Shown here: positions 42,066 through 53,030 of the stretch, one piece after another
Layout: each line of letters starts with the position of its first letter
Numbering within the stretch: the stretch's first letter is position 1
NCBI GenBank assembly: GCA_951640165.1
Contig: OX621258.1
Location: forward strand, 6,471,501 to 6,535,500
Source: Pseudoips prasinana
Taxonomy: Eukaryota > Arthropoda > Insecta > Lepidoptera > Nolidae
Length of the DNA: 64,000 bases
Direction: 5' to 3'
Position numbers and translations under genes: made by a program
The notes under the pieces: generated by a model
What the model was told of the DNA's origin: nothing
Seen by the model: only the letters and a program-made list of their open reading frames with translations
Databases searched by the model: none

Positions 42066-43680
42066 ACAGTGCTTGCTTGCCTATCCCATTCGTCCCTCCT
42101 GCCACCAATACAGGTTTGTAGGCAAGTATCCGATATGGATACTAAACCTACAAAGCTATATAGACAGAGTATCTATCCACTATCAATCAGATTTCACCAA
42201 ACCCAAACTTTCTAGAGCACTTTTTATCAAAAATCTATCTGAAATACCTTTACATATAAAATTCAAAGCAATACCTAATCAAACTTCTTACTCTGTTTTA
42301 TTTTGCAAACAAATCAAAAATTGCAATATCTGTCTAAATATTCGATAATATTGATTGATACACAGGATAGAATTGAGGATAGGGGATAGAGGATAGTTTA
42401 TTTTTTAATCCTATTTTTTATCCTATGATTAGTATGGCCTAATTATATATATCTCAAAAGATTAGTTATTTATTTATTTTATTTTAATTATTTACAAAAA
42501 TTATATTTCTCAAGTGGTGGTGACCGTCCTTGTGAGTCTGAGCACAGTGGAAAATATCTAACATATATATTAGTTATATTTACCATTTAAATGATAATTT
42601 CAGATTATTTATCTGAAGCAAGATTAAAAGAAGATAGTTAAATACCAAAAAAAACTTAACCGCATGTGAATAAGGTTCTTTATAAGATATCTTCAATGTA
42701 TTTTTAGCTTGGACGAGAGTATCGTAAGGTTATCGAATGGCCGGGATTTATAGTTATCGAATGATATATTAAATTGGCTGGGTCGTTAAGATAATAATTA
42801 ATTTAATACCCATATCTACTTATCGTATGGGCAGTCGTAAGTTCTAGTGTCAGAGTTGTCTAAGTCTAGTAGCCGAGAAGCCCTTTGACATGACAGCACT
42901 TTTTTGGCCTGACTTAGGATCGTATTTGCTGTTGTTTTTCACCTTACCGCTAGACCAACGAGGTAGTCAATAATTATATCAACGACCACAAATAATGTAT
43001 TCCGCTACTAGAAAAGTAGATTCGTTTAGGTTAGATCTGCGACCATACAACGTACGAGCCGAGAGAGCGAAACGAGCGTGCCTCAGCAGCAGCAGACGAG
43101 CGCCAGAAACGAATCAATTCTTTATCGCTAAAGGATTAATTTATTCAGTAATAAAGAGCTCATGTTCTTATTTAAAATAATGCCGTGAATCACCGCTTAA
43201 CCATGGCTCAGCTAAATCCCGCTCAACCACTTGAACCCCGCTCAACTATTTCTTTATTTACAACCCTACTTAAGGGTTTCTCAGCTAAGTAACGTCATTT
43301 TATTTTACTCTGTCAACATTTCTGGGACTGGTATTGAGCTTTACCAAAATTAATCGACTAAATCGATGATGTATCAATACTTTACGTTTTTTTCTCTATG
43401 GTAGCCATGGAACGATAGATCTGTGATCCTAAAAGTGCATTTTAAAAAGCCTTTGATTTTGTTTGATGGATTTTTCAAGTTTATGATAATGGATCCTACT
43501 GAAATCCTTCGGTATATATTTTAAAACTTAATAAACCAAAAACTTCCATAAAACCTCAATTACCAAACAAACGTCAAACAAAACGTCAGCTGATGCAAAT
43601 AGAAACCGCCATCTTCATTTATTTAACCTAGGTAAACAAGGTAGGTAGGTTTTATAACCTAGGGGCCGACGCGGTTTAAA
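42066..43680. other. No gene seen
   Basis: Unassigned. 42361-42430 has a small GGATAGA/ATCCTATTTTTTATCC inverted patch. The frames at 42003-42348 and 42995-43180 have no recognisable family. The stretch next to the transposon (43190-43270) repeats CTCAACCACTT / CTCAACTATTT-like phrases. Confidence 0.35.
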
Positions 43681-44407
43681 TTTTAACATGACTTAACCGG
43701 TGGTCAAAGTTAAATCGTGCTTTTAAATGAAAAGGAAACGGGCGAAACTGGGCTTGAACGTACACAAATGAATTATTTATTAATAATTTTTATTTATTTT
43801 TTTTATTTTCAATCATTTATTACCAAGGCATTTTAATATGGGATAAAAAAAATAATATTTAATCAAAATAATACTGACTTTCTTTACTTTCACTTTTTAA
43901 CAATGTTGCCAAATGAAATAAGGATTTATTTAATAATCGATTTTAATCGATAAATTGTATTATTATAAAAATAGAAAAACAAGATAATAAAAAAGTAACA
44001 GTATTACTTCTTTATATTAGGTTTTAAAAACTTTTAAAATAAGAACTTAATTATATTATCTAAAATCATCTCTAAGAACATCTTAAAAAGATTTGATTAA
44101 CGGTTCGATTTGAAAATCGATTAATATACTTTTTTATTATACAGGCAACAAAGTAAAACTCGTGTCAATATGACATCGAACGCCAAACAAACAAAAACCG
44201 TTCGCTTTCGCTTTGAACTTGCGATAGTGGATACTGTATTTTGTTGTTTTCGTGTGCTTTTATATTATTTTGCGACTTTGGCTACGTATATAGGATTCTG
44301 ACGGTTATTACTTTGACGGACGACCCACGCATTTCTTACAACGGACTTTGTTATCTTGCCTACTCGACTTACCTCAGACCGCTTACCGGATTTGGAAGCA
44401 ACATACA

Positions 44408-44533
44408 ATGAGTGATCAACGTCTTCATTGTATCAACTGCGGCATCTGGCAGGGTAATCCTTCCATAGGGTTACGACCAATAGAAGAGGAAAACATTATT
44501 TCAGTTATACAGCAATGGGTTGCACCTCAAGTG
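44408..44533 (+). CDS. Transposase exon 1
   Basis: 42 codons from an ATG at 44408 (ACAATGAGTG context), ending QWVAPQV before GTGGTAAGTA. It encodes the first Cys pair (HCINC) and the helical half of zinc module 1. About 100-200 nt of T-rich, short-frame sequence upstream is likely 5' UTR. Confidence 0.8.
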
Positions 44534-47500
44534 GTAAGTAGTTTATTTAATTATATCTTAATATAATATGATCGATATTTTAAGTACAGTCCAGCAAAGA
44601 TACCTTTAAAATAATATCTAATTGGCATATTATTGAAGTAAGGTTCAATAATATGCCAATTAGATAATATTCCTACATAATATCACTATAATGCCTTTGA
44701 TTTATTTAAATTCCAAGTAAGATTTACGGTTCGATTGTCACTATTAAAGGCATTTATTTAGAAGAAAATAAGTACTGAAGATAGTTCTTTTTATATAACT
44801 AACTTAAATAATTAAGCAATTTAATGAAACAATAGTACTATTGAGTGACCTGGTATGAAAGTATTAATATATAACCTCAGCGTCACCATGACGTCAGTAA
44901 GAAGTAATATGCAATTCTGAATGATACAGTTTTCTCACTGTTTTTATTTTGTGCAACAAATATGTACAATGTTCTGAGTCATAATTCTGTAATTATTATT
45001 TGTGGAAACTGTAAATAACTAACTAACATTGTTGTAGGTCAACAGATCTCATCACATTTGTCAAGGATGCAGGGATTTAGTCGTGAATACCGTGAGCACA
45101 GAGGAGCAACTTTCATCGCCAATGTCTGGACATCGCCAAGTGTGTGTGAACTGTGGACGTTCAGTGTTGCGGGCAAGATCTCATTTATTGCACACTGACA
45201 CTGAACGAGAAAGAAGGATTTATACAGTCATTTCTGAATGGATATTGCCTCGGACTGTAAGTTTTTATTAGGTTTAGTTTTTTTGTATTTTATACTACTA
45301 CAGGGTAATCTATGTATACTACTATGTCTGTTTATTTTTCACACTAATTTCTGAAATACCTGTCAGATTTGAGAATCATTTTTGTATATTATTGTCACAT
45401 TCATAAGGAAGATTATACGGAGAGGGAACAAATGGGATATGCGCTTACAAAGGTACGGGCAAAAGCTAGTGTAATATAATTAGGCAACATATAAAAACAC
45501 AAATCACATTGCAGCCTGTATTTCACGAAGGTGTAGATTAGAAGAGATACACGTTTTACAGTGCTGTTTTTATGGTCAGGTATTACCTTTTTTTAAAAAA
45601 AGACTTATTATAAAATATTTTTTCCAGATTTCAAGAGCTCGTGCTCTCATATGTCATAGTTGCTGGGTGAGAGCTGATAGAAATGCCCATCATTTTTTGG
45701 CTGGGCCATCTGGATCTTCAGCATCAGTAGATGTAACAAGTGAACATGATGAATCAACTTCGCAGTCTAGTTCACAGACTACTTTGCACTCTACTTCACT
45801 GTTTACTACTGACGTAGCTGTGTCACAAGCCACTGCACAAGATATATCACAGACTACTCCTCAAAATACATCACAAGGTACGTCACAGGGTACTCCACAG
45901 TTTACCCCCAGGTCAAGTACAACTATAATATTACCTGATTATGTAAGAGCAGTAGAAACTGAATCACATTGTTTTATTGAAGGTTGCCGAAGGCAAGAGA
46001 GGAATAGAGTTCCTGTCACAACCAGGAAAATGTTGTTAGATCTTTATAAATTCTACATCCCAAAAAACAATAGATTATGCAATCATCATATTAATATTCA
46101 GTCTTGGGATTTTCTCACTGGGGTTTTAGAAAACTATGTTAATGTGTTTACAGCATTGCACATTCAAGACATGCTAGAATTAAAGAGTCACTCAAATACT
46201 GGTCTTGATTTTATTAATATCCAAAATATGGAAGATCGTTTGGTTCACCATTGGTTAGGCTTTACTAAAGAACAGTGTCAAAGGATTTTAAATGAAGTGC
46301 CACAATTACTGTTAAAGTCATCAGGCCCCATTGGGTTGACAGCATACTTGATAAAGTTGAGAACCGGTGATTCCAATGAAAGAATATCTGCGCTATTTAA
46401 CATTCCAAAAAGAACACTTGATGGTTATGTTTCTGAAGCTCGACACTTGATGTATGATTATTTTGTACCTAGGCATTTAGGGCTTAACCATATAAATCGC
46501 CAGGAAAATGTTGACAGAACCTTGTTAATACCTCAAGGTTTATTTGGAAGCCATAACGGGGAAAATAAACCTGTAATAATAATCGATGGTATATATTGCT
46601 ATATTGATAAAAGTTCAAATTATTTGTACCAAAAAAGAACTCACAGTTTACACAAGTATAATAACTTAGTAAAACCATTTATACTTGTATGTACAGATGG
46701 TCATATTGTTGATGTAATGGGCCCCTATCCTGCTACCACGTCGGATGCAGAAATCATTAATAATGAGTTTCGTGATGCTAATTCGATGTTACGACAGTAT
46801 TTACAAGCTGGTGATGCATTCATTTTGGATAGGGGCTTCAGAGATGCCTTGCCTTTATTAAATGAATGTGGTTATAGAACTTACGTACCACCAACATTGC
46901 CGCAGGGTGAATGGCAGCATTCCACATTAGAAGCTAATAAATCGAGGGCAGTCACCATATGCAGATGGGTTGTTGAAGTTGTGAACGGAAGGTTTAAAAG
47001 GGATTTTAAATTATTTAGACAAGAATATTTTAATACTGCTTCAAAACATTCAATGACTGATTTTGAGGTGGCTGCCTCACTATTAAATGCTTTTCACCCT
47101 CCCATTACAAATCGTGTTGATGCTGGGGATATTTTACAAATAATCAATGAGAATATGAACAGAGAAAATGATTTAGGCTATTATGTCATTCAAAATAATA
47201 TAAACCGACGTAGGGCTGATTTTACAAGAATTCATGTGCAAAATGATAATTTAAATGATTTTCCCCAGCTCACACATAGTGATTTAATAAAAGTATCTTT
47301 AGGTATTTACCAAATTAAACAGGCTAGGTCATATTATGGAGAACACATACGACAAGATGGTAGATATGAAATAGAAGTGTGTCGAGATACGGACAGCAAC
47401 CTACTAAGAGAACTGTCGATTGCCACTCATTCTTGCTGGCTATTGAGAGGTCGAATAAAATCAAGACATATAAGTTCAAAAACATATTTTACCTACATTT

Positions 47501-47700
47501 TAGTTGACAGTTCTCTTAATGGAAGAGAGGCCATAAAACAATATTATTGTAATTGCTTGGTAGGAAAACGGACTGTAGGTTGCTGTTGTCACATAATGTC
47601 CATAATATGGTACCTAGGCTGGGCAAGGCATCAACAGGATGTAACACCACCTGCACAGTTTTTAGACGATATTTTAATTGTATATGATGAAGTGGATTAA
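44408..47700 (+). CDS. Three-exon transposase: zinc modules, DDE_Tnp_4-like core, SWIM finger (805 aa)
   Basis: Join 44408-44533, 45038-45256 and 45628-47700; both introns are phase 0 with GTAAGT donors and AG acceptors. Residues 8-53, 78-127 and 230-269 are three successive Cys/His pair modules (C-x2-C...C-x2-C twice, then C-x4-C...C-x2-H). A helix-turn-helix-like segment (ERISALFNIPKRTLDGYVSE) follows. The catalytic core has Asp435 (VIIIDGIYCYI), Asp516 (AFILDRGFRD) and Glu565 (CRWVVEVVNGRFK), the D-D-E layout of DDE_Tnp_4 proteins (IS5/Harbinger/ISL2EU-like). The C-terminus has a SWIM-type finger, Cys756-x-Cys758-x9-Cys768-x-His770. Between the first and third modules runs a Ser/Thr/Gln-rich linker. 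No stop or frameshift breaks the frame, so it is probably a functional or recently active transposase. The superfamily assignment is from motifs alone. Confidence 0.88.
44534..45037 (+). other. Transposase intron 1, with a perfect hairpin
   Basis: 504-nt phase 0 intron (GTAAGT...TTGTTGTAG). It contains a perfect 23-bp hairpin at 44615-44666. Confidence 0.75.
44615..44666. repeat. Perfect 23-bp hairpin in the transposase intron
   Basis: Arms 44615-44637 and 44644-44666 are exact reverse complements (core CTAATTGGCATATTATTGAA) with a 6-nt loop GTAAGG. Confidence 0.9.
45038..45256 (+). CDS. Transposase exon 2
   Basis: 73 codons, from VNRSHHICQGC to SEWILPRT before a GTAAGT donor. It supplies the second Cys pair of module 1 (CQGC) and the first half of module 2 (CVNC plus helix). 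The exon therefore straddles two repeated modules. Confidence 0.82.
45257..45627 (+). other. Transposase intron 2
   Basis: 371-nt phase 0 intron from GTAAGT to TTTTTTCCAG. No further exon is seen inside. Confidence 0.75.
45628..47700 (+). CDS. Transposase exon 3
   Basis: 690 codons plus TAA. It begins ISRARALICHSCWVRADRN, the second half of zinc module 2. It then carries the Ser/Gln/Thr-rich linker, zinc module 3, the helix-turn-helix, the DDE core and the SWIM finger, and ends DEVD. An internal Met (ATG at 45667) would also open the frame but would lose two zinc modules, so the spliced start is preferred. Confidence 0.85.
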   Translation: MSRARALICHSCWVRADRNAHHFLAGPSGSSASVDVTSEHDESTSQSSSQTTLHSTSLFTTDVAVSQATAQDISQTTPQNTSQGTSQGTPQFTPRSSTTIILPDYVRAVETESHCFIEGCRRQERNRVPVTTRKMLLDLYKFYIPKNNRLCNHHINIQSWDFLTGVLENYVNVFTALHIQDMLELKSHSNTGLDFINIQNMEDRLVHHWLGFTKEQCQRILNEVPQLLLKSSGPIGLTAYLIKLRTGDSNERISALFNIPKRTLDGYVSEARHLMYDYFVPRHLGLNHINRQENVDRTLLIPQGLFGSHNGENKPVIIIDGIYCYIDKSSNYLYQKRTHSLHKYNNLVKPFILVCTDGHIVDVMGPYPATTSDAEIINNEFRDANSMLRQYLQAGDAFILDRGFRDALPLLNECGYRTYVPPTLPQGEWQHSTLEANKSRAVTICRWVVEVVNGRFKRDFKLFRQEYFNTASKHSMTDFEVAASLLNAFHPPITNRVDAGDILQIINENMNRENDLGYYVIQNNINRRRADFTRIHVQNDNLNDFPQLTHSDLIKVSLGIYQIKQARSYYGEHIRQDGRYEIEVCRDTDSNLLRELSIATHSCWLLRGRIKSRHISSKTYFTYILVDSSLNGREAIKQYYCNCLVGKRTVGCCCHIMSIIWYLGWARHQQDVTPPAQFLDDILIVYDEVD

Positions 47701-48174
47701 TAAATAAATAAAAGAGAAATGTGATTTTTATTCCTGCTTACCCTTTTTTATAATAAGATTGCAAATATTTAACATTTACAATCCAGTTAGGCGACGCCGG
47801 CGCTTTGAAAACCACACACAATGTGTTCATGCTCTAAAATACATTCTGATAAAATCTAGTCTACAATAAAGTCTAAATAATAATCTAAATAGACCATAAG
47901 AGCACTGACAGCTTGGAAGAATAACTTATAAAGAAGCAAAAAAGGTTAGTTTTGTGTAAACTAATAATACCCTATATTTTTTTTCTCCCATATTGCAATT
48001 CTATAAATATTTTTTTATTTTAAATAGTAATAATATTGAAATGATATAATGTAATAATCGTTGCTGTACGGTGAAGCCCAACTTTGTATGAACATTCGCC
48101 CGTCTCCTTTTGCTAGATATAAGCGGACGGTTTATAATTTAAGTAGCGTGTTAAAATAAGGCGATCAGTGGTTA

Positions 48175-48989
<815 letters not shown>

Positions 48990-49842
48990 TATCTAATAAT
49001 TAAAATGATTTTATACATACATACAAGACATCAAAATCACTTAGTTTTATGTCTCTTTTATTAGAAGAGTCTTTTTTGGTTTTCTTTAAAATACTTTTTG
49101 TTCATAAGTTTTGTTTTTATAATATGTAGTTTGTTTGTAATCCATCACTAATATCACTTTCCCAAATGTTTGCTGTGAGACAATTTATAATTGAGTTAAG
49201 CTCGTCTCTGTTCGATGTATCTATCCTTCTTTTTAGCTTTTATATACATTTCTGTATGCAATTAATAAAAATATCCGTTATAAATAACAAATCTCATACT
49301 AAAATAAAGAAGGCAGAATTGATAAATAGATATTGGAGTAATCACGAACGGTGAGAGCTATCAAGACCTTACGTAACGATTTTGAGCAAAGGTCAACCAT
49401 TTTCGAGTAATATTGTAAATTTTATATTTTTTCTATATTTATAATTTTATAAATTAACTGCGGTATGCAGTTTTGAACATATAAAAATAAAACCTATGTA
49501 TGCATTATTTTTCAAATAACATTATATTCAGTTTGTATTGAACCGCATTTTTGCCTCCTCGAGAGCGGAATGAAGGACTTAAATGTTTTTTACTTGACTT
49601 AAATATCTTGGCCTCAAAATGTTTTATCGCGTATTGGAAACATAACTAAATCAATAATATATAACGCCATCTCTGAGACATTTCAGTTGTGACTACACTC
49701 CTAAACGGTCAAACCAATTTTGGTGAAACTTTTTGTGTGTTCGAGTGGACCCGTCGATAGCCCTCCTATTTGGAATCCTCAGATGGCGCTACAATGGGGT
49801 TTTAGGTTTTTCAACCCGATTTTTTTCTATTTTTAGAACAGG
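48990..49842. other. No gene seen
   Basis: Unassigned. 49670-49760 has the phrase AAACGGTCAAACCAATTTTG and CTCAGATGGCGCTACAATGG, a repeat-like piece without a second copy here. Confidence 0.4.
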
Positions 49843-50020
49843 GGCTCTACCGGCTAAATCGCCGAACATCGATTCCCATGAGCACATGTGACGTCATAAA
49901 TGGTCCGGAATCGATTGTCAACGTTGAAGCCGATTTAACGATTGATTAAGTCATTTTTAACCTTTATTAATTTGAACGCCATTCACGAAAACGATGTTCA
50001 GCGACTTAGCCGGTAGAGCC
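49843..50020. mobile_element. 178-bp MITE with 29-bp inverted ends
   Basis: Left arm 49843-49871 (GGCTCTACCGGCTAAATCG, CCGAACATCG) and right arm 49992-50020 are inverted with two mismatches. The interior is non-coding and contains CACATGTGACGTCATAAATG. A rearranged relative lies at 37655-37805. Confidence 0.85.
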
Positions 50021-50324
50021 AAGACCACATCTGTCTACACAGCTTGGTTTTCTTAATTCAAAATAAAAAACAAACAAAACAGCAGGGAAAACGAATAGTA
50101 GGCTAGTGAATCATTTTCCACTTTCTACGTACGTGTAAAATCTCTGTGGGTATAAGTATCAAGTACTCAACGTAGTATCGGCCGATATCGCAGACCTATT
50201 GACACAGATAGCAAATAGGCAACCGGGTGACGACGCGACGCTATCTAGAGTGCTTATACAGATCTATATTTGTACTACTAATGGAGGAGGAATTCCGAAG
50301 AATATATTTTTTCTTATCCATACA
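50021..50324. other. No gene seen
   Basis: Unassigned spacer. Confidence 0.4.
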
Positions 50325-50480
50325 TACATACATAGACTCATGCCTGTTTCCCAAAAGAGTAGGCAGTGACAACGGATTTCCATTTGTCACGATCTTTGCA
50401 CACCTCTTTTGTCTCGTTTAGGGTACTTCTGACGTGGCCTTTCTTGAGAACGTCTCCGATTTGGTCACGTATACTTCTTT
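50325..50480 (+). repeat. Repeat F, best copy
   Basis: ACATAGACTCATGCCTGTTT, CCCAAAAGAGTAGGCAGTGA, CAACGGATTTCCATTTGTC and ACACCTCTTTTGTCTCG. Fragments occur at 28630-28720 and 34372-34432. The parent is unknown. Confidence 0.6.
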
Positions 50481-50520
50481 TATCAATCTTCATTCATTCA
50501 TCCTTTATATAATAATACAA

Positions 50521-50775
50521 TATCCTGCGACATTATTTTACAAACGGCCATCTGATCCCAAACTAAGTAGAGCTTGTACTATGGAAACCAGATAACTGAT
50601 ATACTACATATACAACCTTTTTTGTAAAAACATATTTATATGGATAATGACATCCAGATTCAGGACAAACAGGCATGATTATGGAAACAAATATCTATCT
50701 GTCCTGAGTGTGAATTGAACCCACCACCTGCGGCGTGAAAGGTAAGTATTTACCAAACACGCCAACCGGCCCGTT
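50521..50775 (-). mobile_element. SINE-1, nearly complete, reverse
   Basis: TATCCTGCGACATTATTTTA, CAAACGGCCATCTGATCCC, ACATCCAGATTCAGGACAAA, GTCCTGAGTGTGAATTGAACC, then the reversed head CACCTGCGGCGTGAAAGG and ACGCCAACCGGCCCGTTG. Confidence 0.85.
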
Positions 50776-50932
50776 GACGTGTTTGGTAAATTTGTGTTGA
50801 TATAATTGACGGACATAAAGTACATCCAGATTCAAAACATTTTTTTTGTGGCTTGTCGACTGTTTTTACTACTGCGACACACGTGTAGTCAAATGTTTAA
50901 TATTTAATTAATTAATTAATTAAATATCATCA

Positions 50933-51142
50933 TCATCATGATGTCAGCCAAAGTACGTCCACTGCTGGACAAAAGCCTCGGCAAAGAATGGGGGAAACGC
51001 CATAATCGCTTGGTAGACGGGTTGGCGATCGCAGATCGATAGTCATAGTTCACAGAAAAACGCTGCTGCCCGTTCTCTGGTAGGTATTCCCTCGGACGAT
51101 ATCTACGCCCCCACGGGATATTCTATGCCGTCACCACACAGC
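50933..51142 (+). repeat. Interspersed repeat X, copy 5
   Basis: ATGATGTCAGCCAAAGTACG, GTCCACTGCTGGACAAAAGCC, GACGGGTTGGCGATCGCAG, TCTCTGGTAGGTATTCCCTC, and a 3' end ATGCCGTCACCACACAGC. A small deletion removes the GATGAGATGGGGTGATG segment. Confidence 0.75.
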
Positions 51143-51144
51143 AA

Positions 51145-51390
51145 ATTAAGGCGCTCATAGCGAGATGCTCTCACCGGTCCGTAACCGATCGGCGAGGTTA
51201 AGTAACTAGGCTCGCGGTCAGTACATAGATGGGTGACCGCCAAAGTGGTTTTAATTTCTGAGCATCTCTGTGCTTCGGAGGGCACGTTAAGCTGTCGGTC
51301 CCGGTTGTAGTCATTAGGCAACGGTCGTTAAGCCATTTCAGAGGCCTACTGGGCGGCTTGAACAACTCTGATACTAGGGTAACCACTGCC
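51145..51390 (+). mobile_element. 5S-rRNA-headed SINE, best copy
   Basis: The head reads CACCGGTCCGTAACCGATCG, GCGAGGTTAAGTAACTAGGC, CGCGGTCAGTACATAGATGG and GTGACCGCC. It resembles 5S rRNA around the internal control region (the GTTAAGCAACG, GGTCAGTACTTGGATGGG and TGACCGCC blocks of animal 5S). A body beginning TCTGTGCTTCGGAGGGCACG follows. This fits a SINE3-type element and not a 5S gene, because the rRNA 5' end and terminator are absent. Confidence 0.75.
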
Positions 51391-51394
51391 CATA

Positions 51395-51735
51395 CAATAA
51401 GTCATCATATCAGCCGAAAGACGTCCACTGCTGGACAAAGGCCTCCCCCAAAGATCTCCACAATTGCCGGTCTTGCGTTAATCGCATCCAGCAGTTTCCA
51501 GCGACCCGCAAAATATCATCAGTCCATCTTGTAGGGGCCTGCCCACGCGGCGTCTTCCGGTTCGTGGTTGCCACTCGAGAACCTTTCTGCCCCAACGGCC
51601 GTCGGTTCTACGAGCTATGTGCCCCACCCACTGCCACTTCAGTTTTGCAATTCTTCGAACTATATCGGTGACTTTGGTTCGCCTGCGGATTTCGACATTT
51701 CTGATTCGATCCCGCAGGGAAACTCCGTGCACACA
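51395..51735 (-). pseudogene. RTE-like LINE C-terminus, broken
   Basis: Minus strand: VSLRDRIRNVEIRRRTKVT, then AKLKWQWVGHIARRTDGRW and GRKVLEWQPRTGRRRVGR. After a frameshift it continues PTRWTDDILRVAGNCW, DRQLWRSLGEAFVQQWTSFG and a stop. This is the well known C-terminal tail of insect endonuclease/reverse-transcriptase (RTE-like) LINEs. The 3' sequence CTTTGTCCAGCAGTGGACG follows. The polymerase is missing. Shorter relatives are at 16219-16335 and 63283-63468. Confidence 0.8.
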
Positions 51736-52270
51736 TAATAAGTAAGTAACAACAAATTAAGACCTATATTTATCTAAATGACCAAGCGCCGAGCTAGTGT
51801 AGGTAAATGATATCACTATCACTTTAGATTTAAAAGCATGATGTCACAGAAAATTTAAACAATTAATACAAATTGGGGAGCGGTTCGCAATTGTTATTTA
51901 TGATGTTTGATACACGCAAATGAGTTCATGGACTCAAATCTATGGTAAAAAAGTAGCCAAATTGGACAGTAGGTGACAATTAGAATGGGGGATCAGATAG
52001 ATATCGAATGTATTAAAGATAGCAGATATAACAAAGCATTCAAATAAAAAAACAAAAATTAAAAATTTTAACTATAAAAAATATCAAGTATTATTTCAAC
52101 AAATTAGCTATTTATTTAAACTATTACTGTCATAAATTATAATTCTATATGATCAAATCTAATAACCTATTTGTACTATAGAATAGTAGTATTTATATTT
52201 ATGTATTTGTATTTATATATATATACTAGTTTTCTTTTATACTTGTTTCTTAAATAAGACTAGTACCTTA
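51736..52270. other. No gene seen
   Basis: Unassigned AT-rich sequence. Confidence 0.4.
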
Positions 52271-52434
52271 ACTAAACTTTTCTTTTGTAAACACATACTT
52301 ATATAGACAATAACACCCAAACTCAGGACAAACAGGCATGTTCATGCACTCAACTATCTATCCTGGGTGGGAATCGAACTGACCACCTGCGGCATGAAAG
52401 CCAAGAATCTACCAACTACGCCATCTGGCCGATC
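52271..52434 (-). mobile_element. SINE-1, 5' part, reverse
   Basis: CTTTTGTAAACACATAC, CACCCAAACTCAGGACAAAC, then the reversed head ATCCTGGGTGGGAATCGAAC, TCTACCAACTACGCC, ATCTGGCC. The 3' half is absent. Confidence 0.8.
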
Positions 52435-52956
52435 AAGTCATATTTAATTAGTTAACTTCGTTAATTAATTTGTAGCATGTCTTAATAATCATCGTCATAT
52501 CAACCGACAGACAAAAAAAAACAAAGTCAGTCCGTACTCCTATTGACTTCATACTAAATAAAAAAAAATACTTTATTTTGTATAAATTCCCTGCTTTTTA
52601 TTTATTTTCTAAATAAATGAGCAACTACTGTTATGTCAACACACACACCAACATATCTGTTTTGCCCCCCACAATAACACTGAATCAATAACACTTTTTG
52701 GTCTTTATAACATGTATGGTCCACAATAAGATATCACACACTTTTATAGGCAACCTAGTCACAGTTGTTTAGCACACGGTGTTCATTACAACGTACGTAC
52801 AGACGGAATGTCACGACAACACTAGCTTATCTAATCTATTGATTGGATTTGATTTATACTACGCTCGTGTGGTTGCGAAACTTTATACGACGTTGTGTTT
52901 ATAATCATTGATACACTCGGTTTATTCATTGGTCTCATATATATATATATTATACT
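52435..52956. other. No gene seen
   Basis: Unassigned. 52800-52930 (GCTTATCTAATCTATTGATT, GGTTGCGAAACTTTATACGA) resembles 56655-56740, so an old repeat is shared by the two places. Confidence 0.4.
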
Positions 52957-53030
52957 AGTGGCCCGGTACGTGCTTCGCTACGTATAAGGCATAGTAATAA
53001 AAAATTATTATTAAGTTCATTTATTCAAAC
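52957..53030 (-). mobile_element. Helitron-like end fragment, reverse
   Basis: ACTAGTGGCCCGGTACGTGC and TTCGCTACGTATAAGG match the start at 55412 (ACTAGCGGCCCGGTACGTGC). It is a reversed CTAG end. The rest of the element is not clear. Confidence 0.5.

Larger units (their letters stand above)
43681..48174 (+). mobile_element. Candidate autonomous DDE/SWIM DNA transposon
   Basis: The transposase gene at 44408-47700 is bracketed by related inverted sequences. On the left, 43730-43764 reads AAAAGGAAACGGGCGAA then ACTGGGCTTGAACGTAC. The right, 48066-48111, read on the minus strand, gives AAAAGGAGACGGGCGAA, a 12-nt insert, then GTTGGGCTTCACCGTAC. A second matched block is TTTTAACATGACTTAA (43681-43696), mirrored at 48139-48157. 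The outer limits are uncertain. One reading places TTAA at both sides (43693-43696 and 48171-48174) with termini CCGGTGGTC and GATCAGTGG, which are imperfect inverses. The pairing of the inner blocks is seen; the exact ends and target duplication are inferred. Confidence 0.6.

Noticed and set aside
45083..45271. A separate small Cys-rich gene starting at 45083
   Set aside because: The frame continues upstream to a clean splice acceptor and ends at a strong donor. It is exon 2 of the transposase.
51165..51245. A 5S rRNA gene
   Set aside because: Only the internal promoter part matches 5S. The 5' end and T-run terminator are missing, and a SINE body follows.
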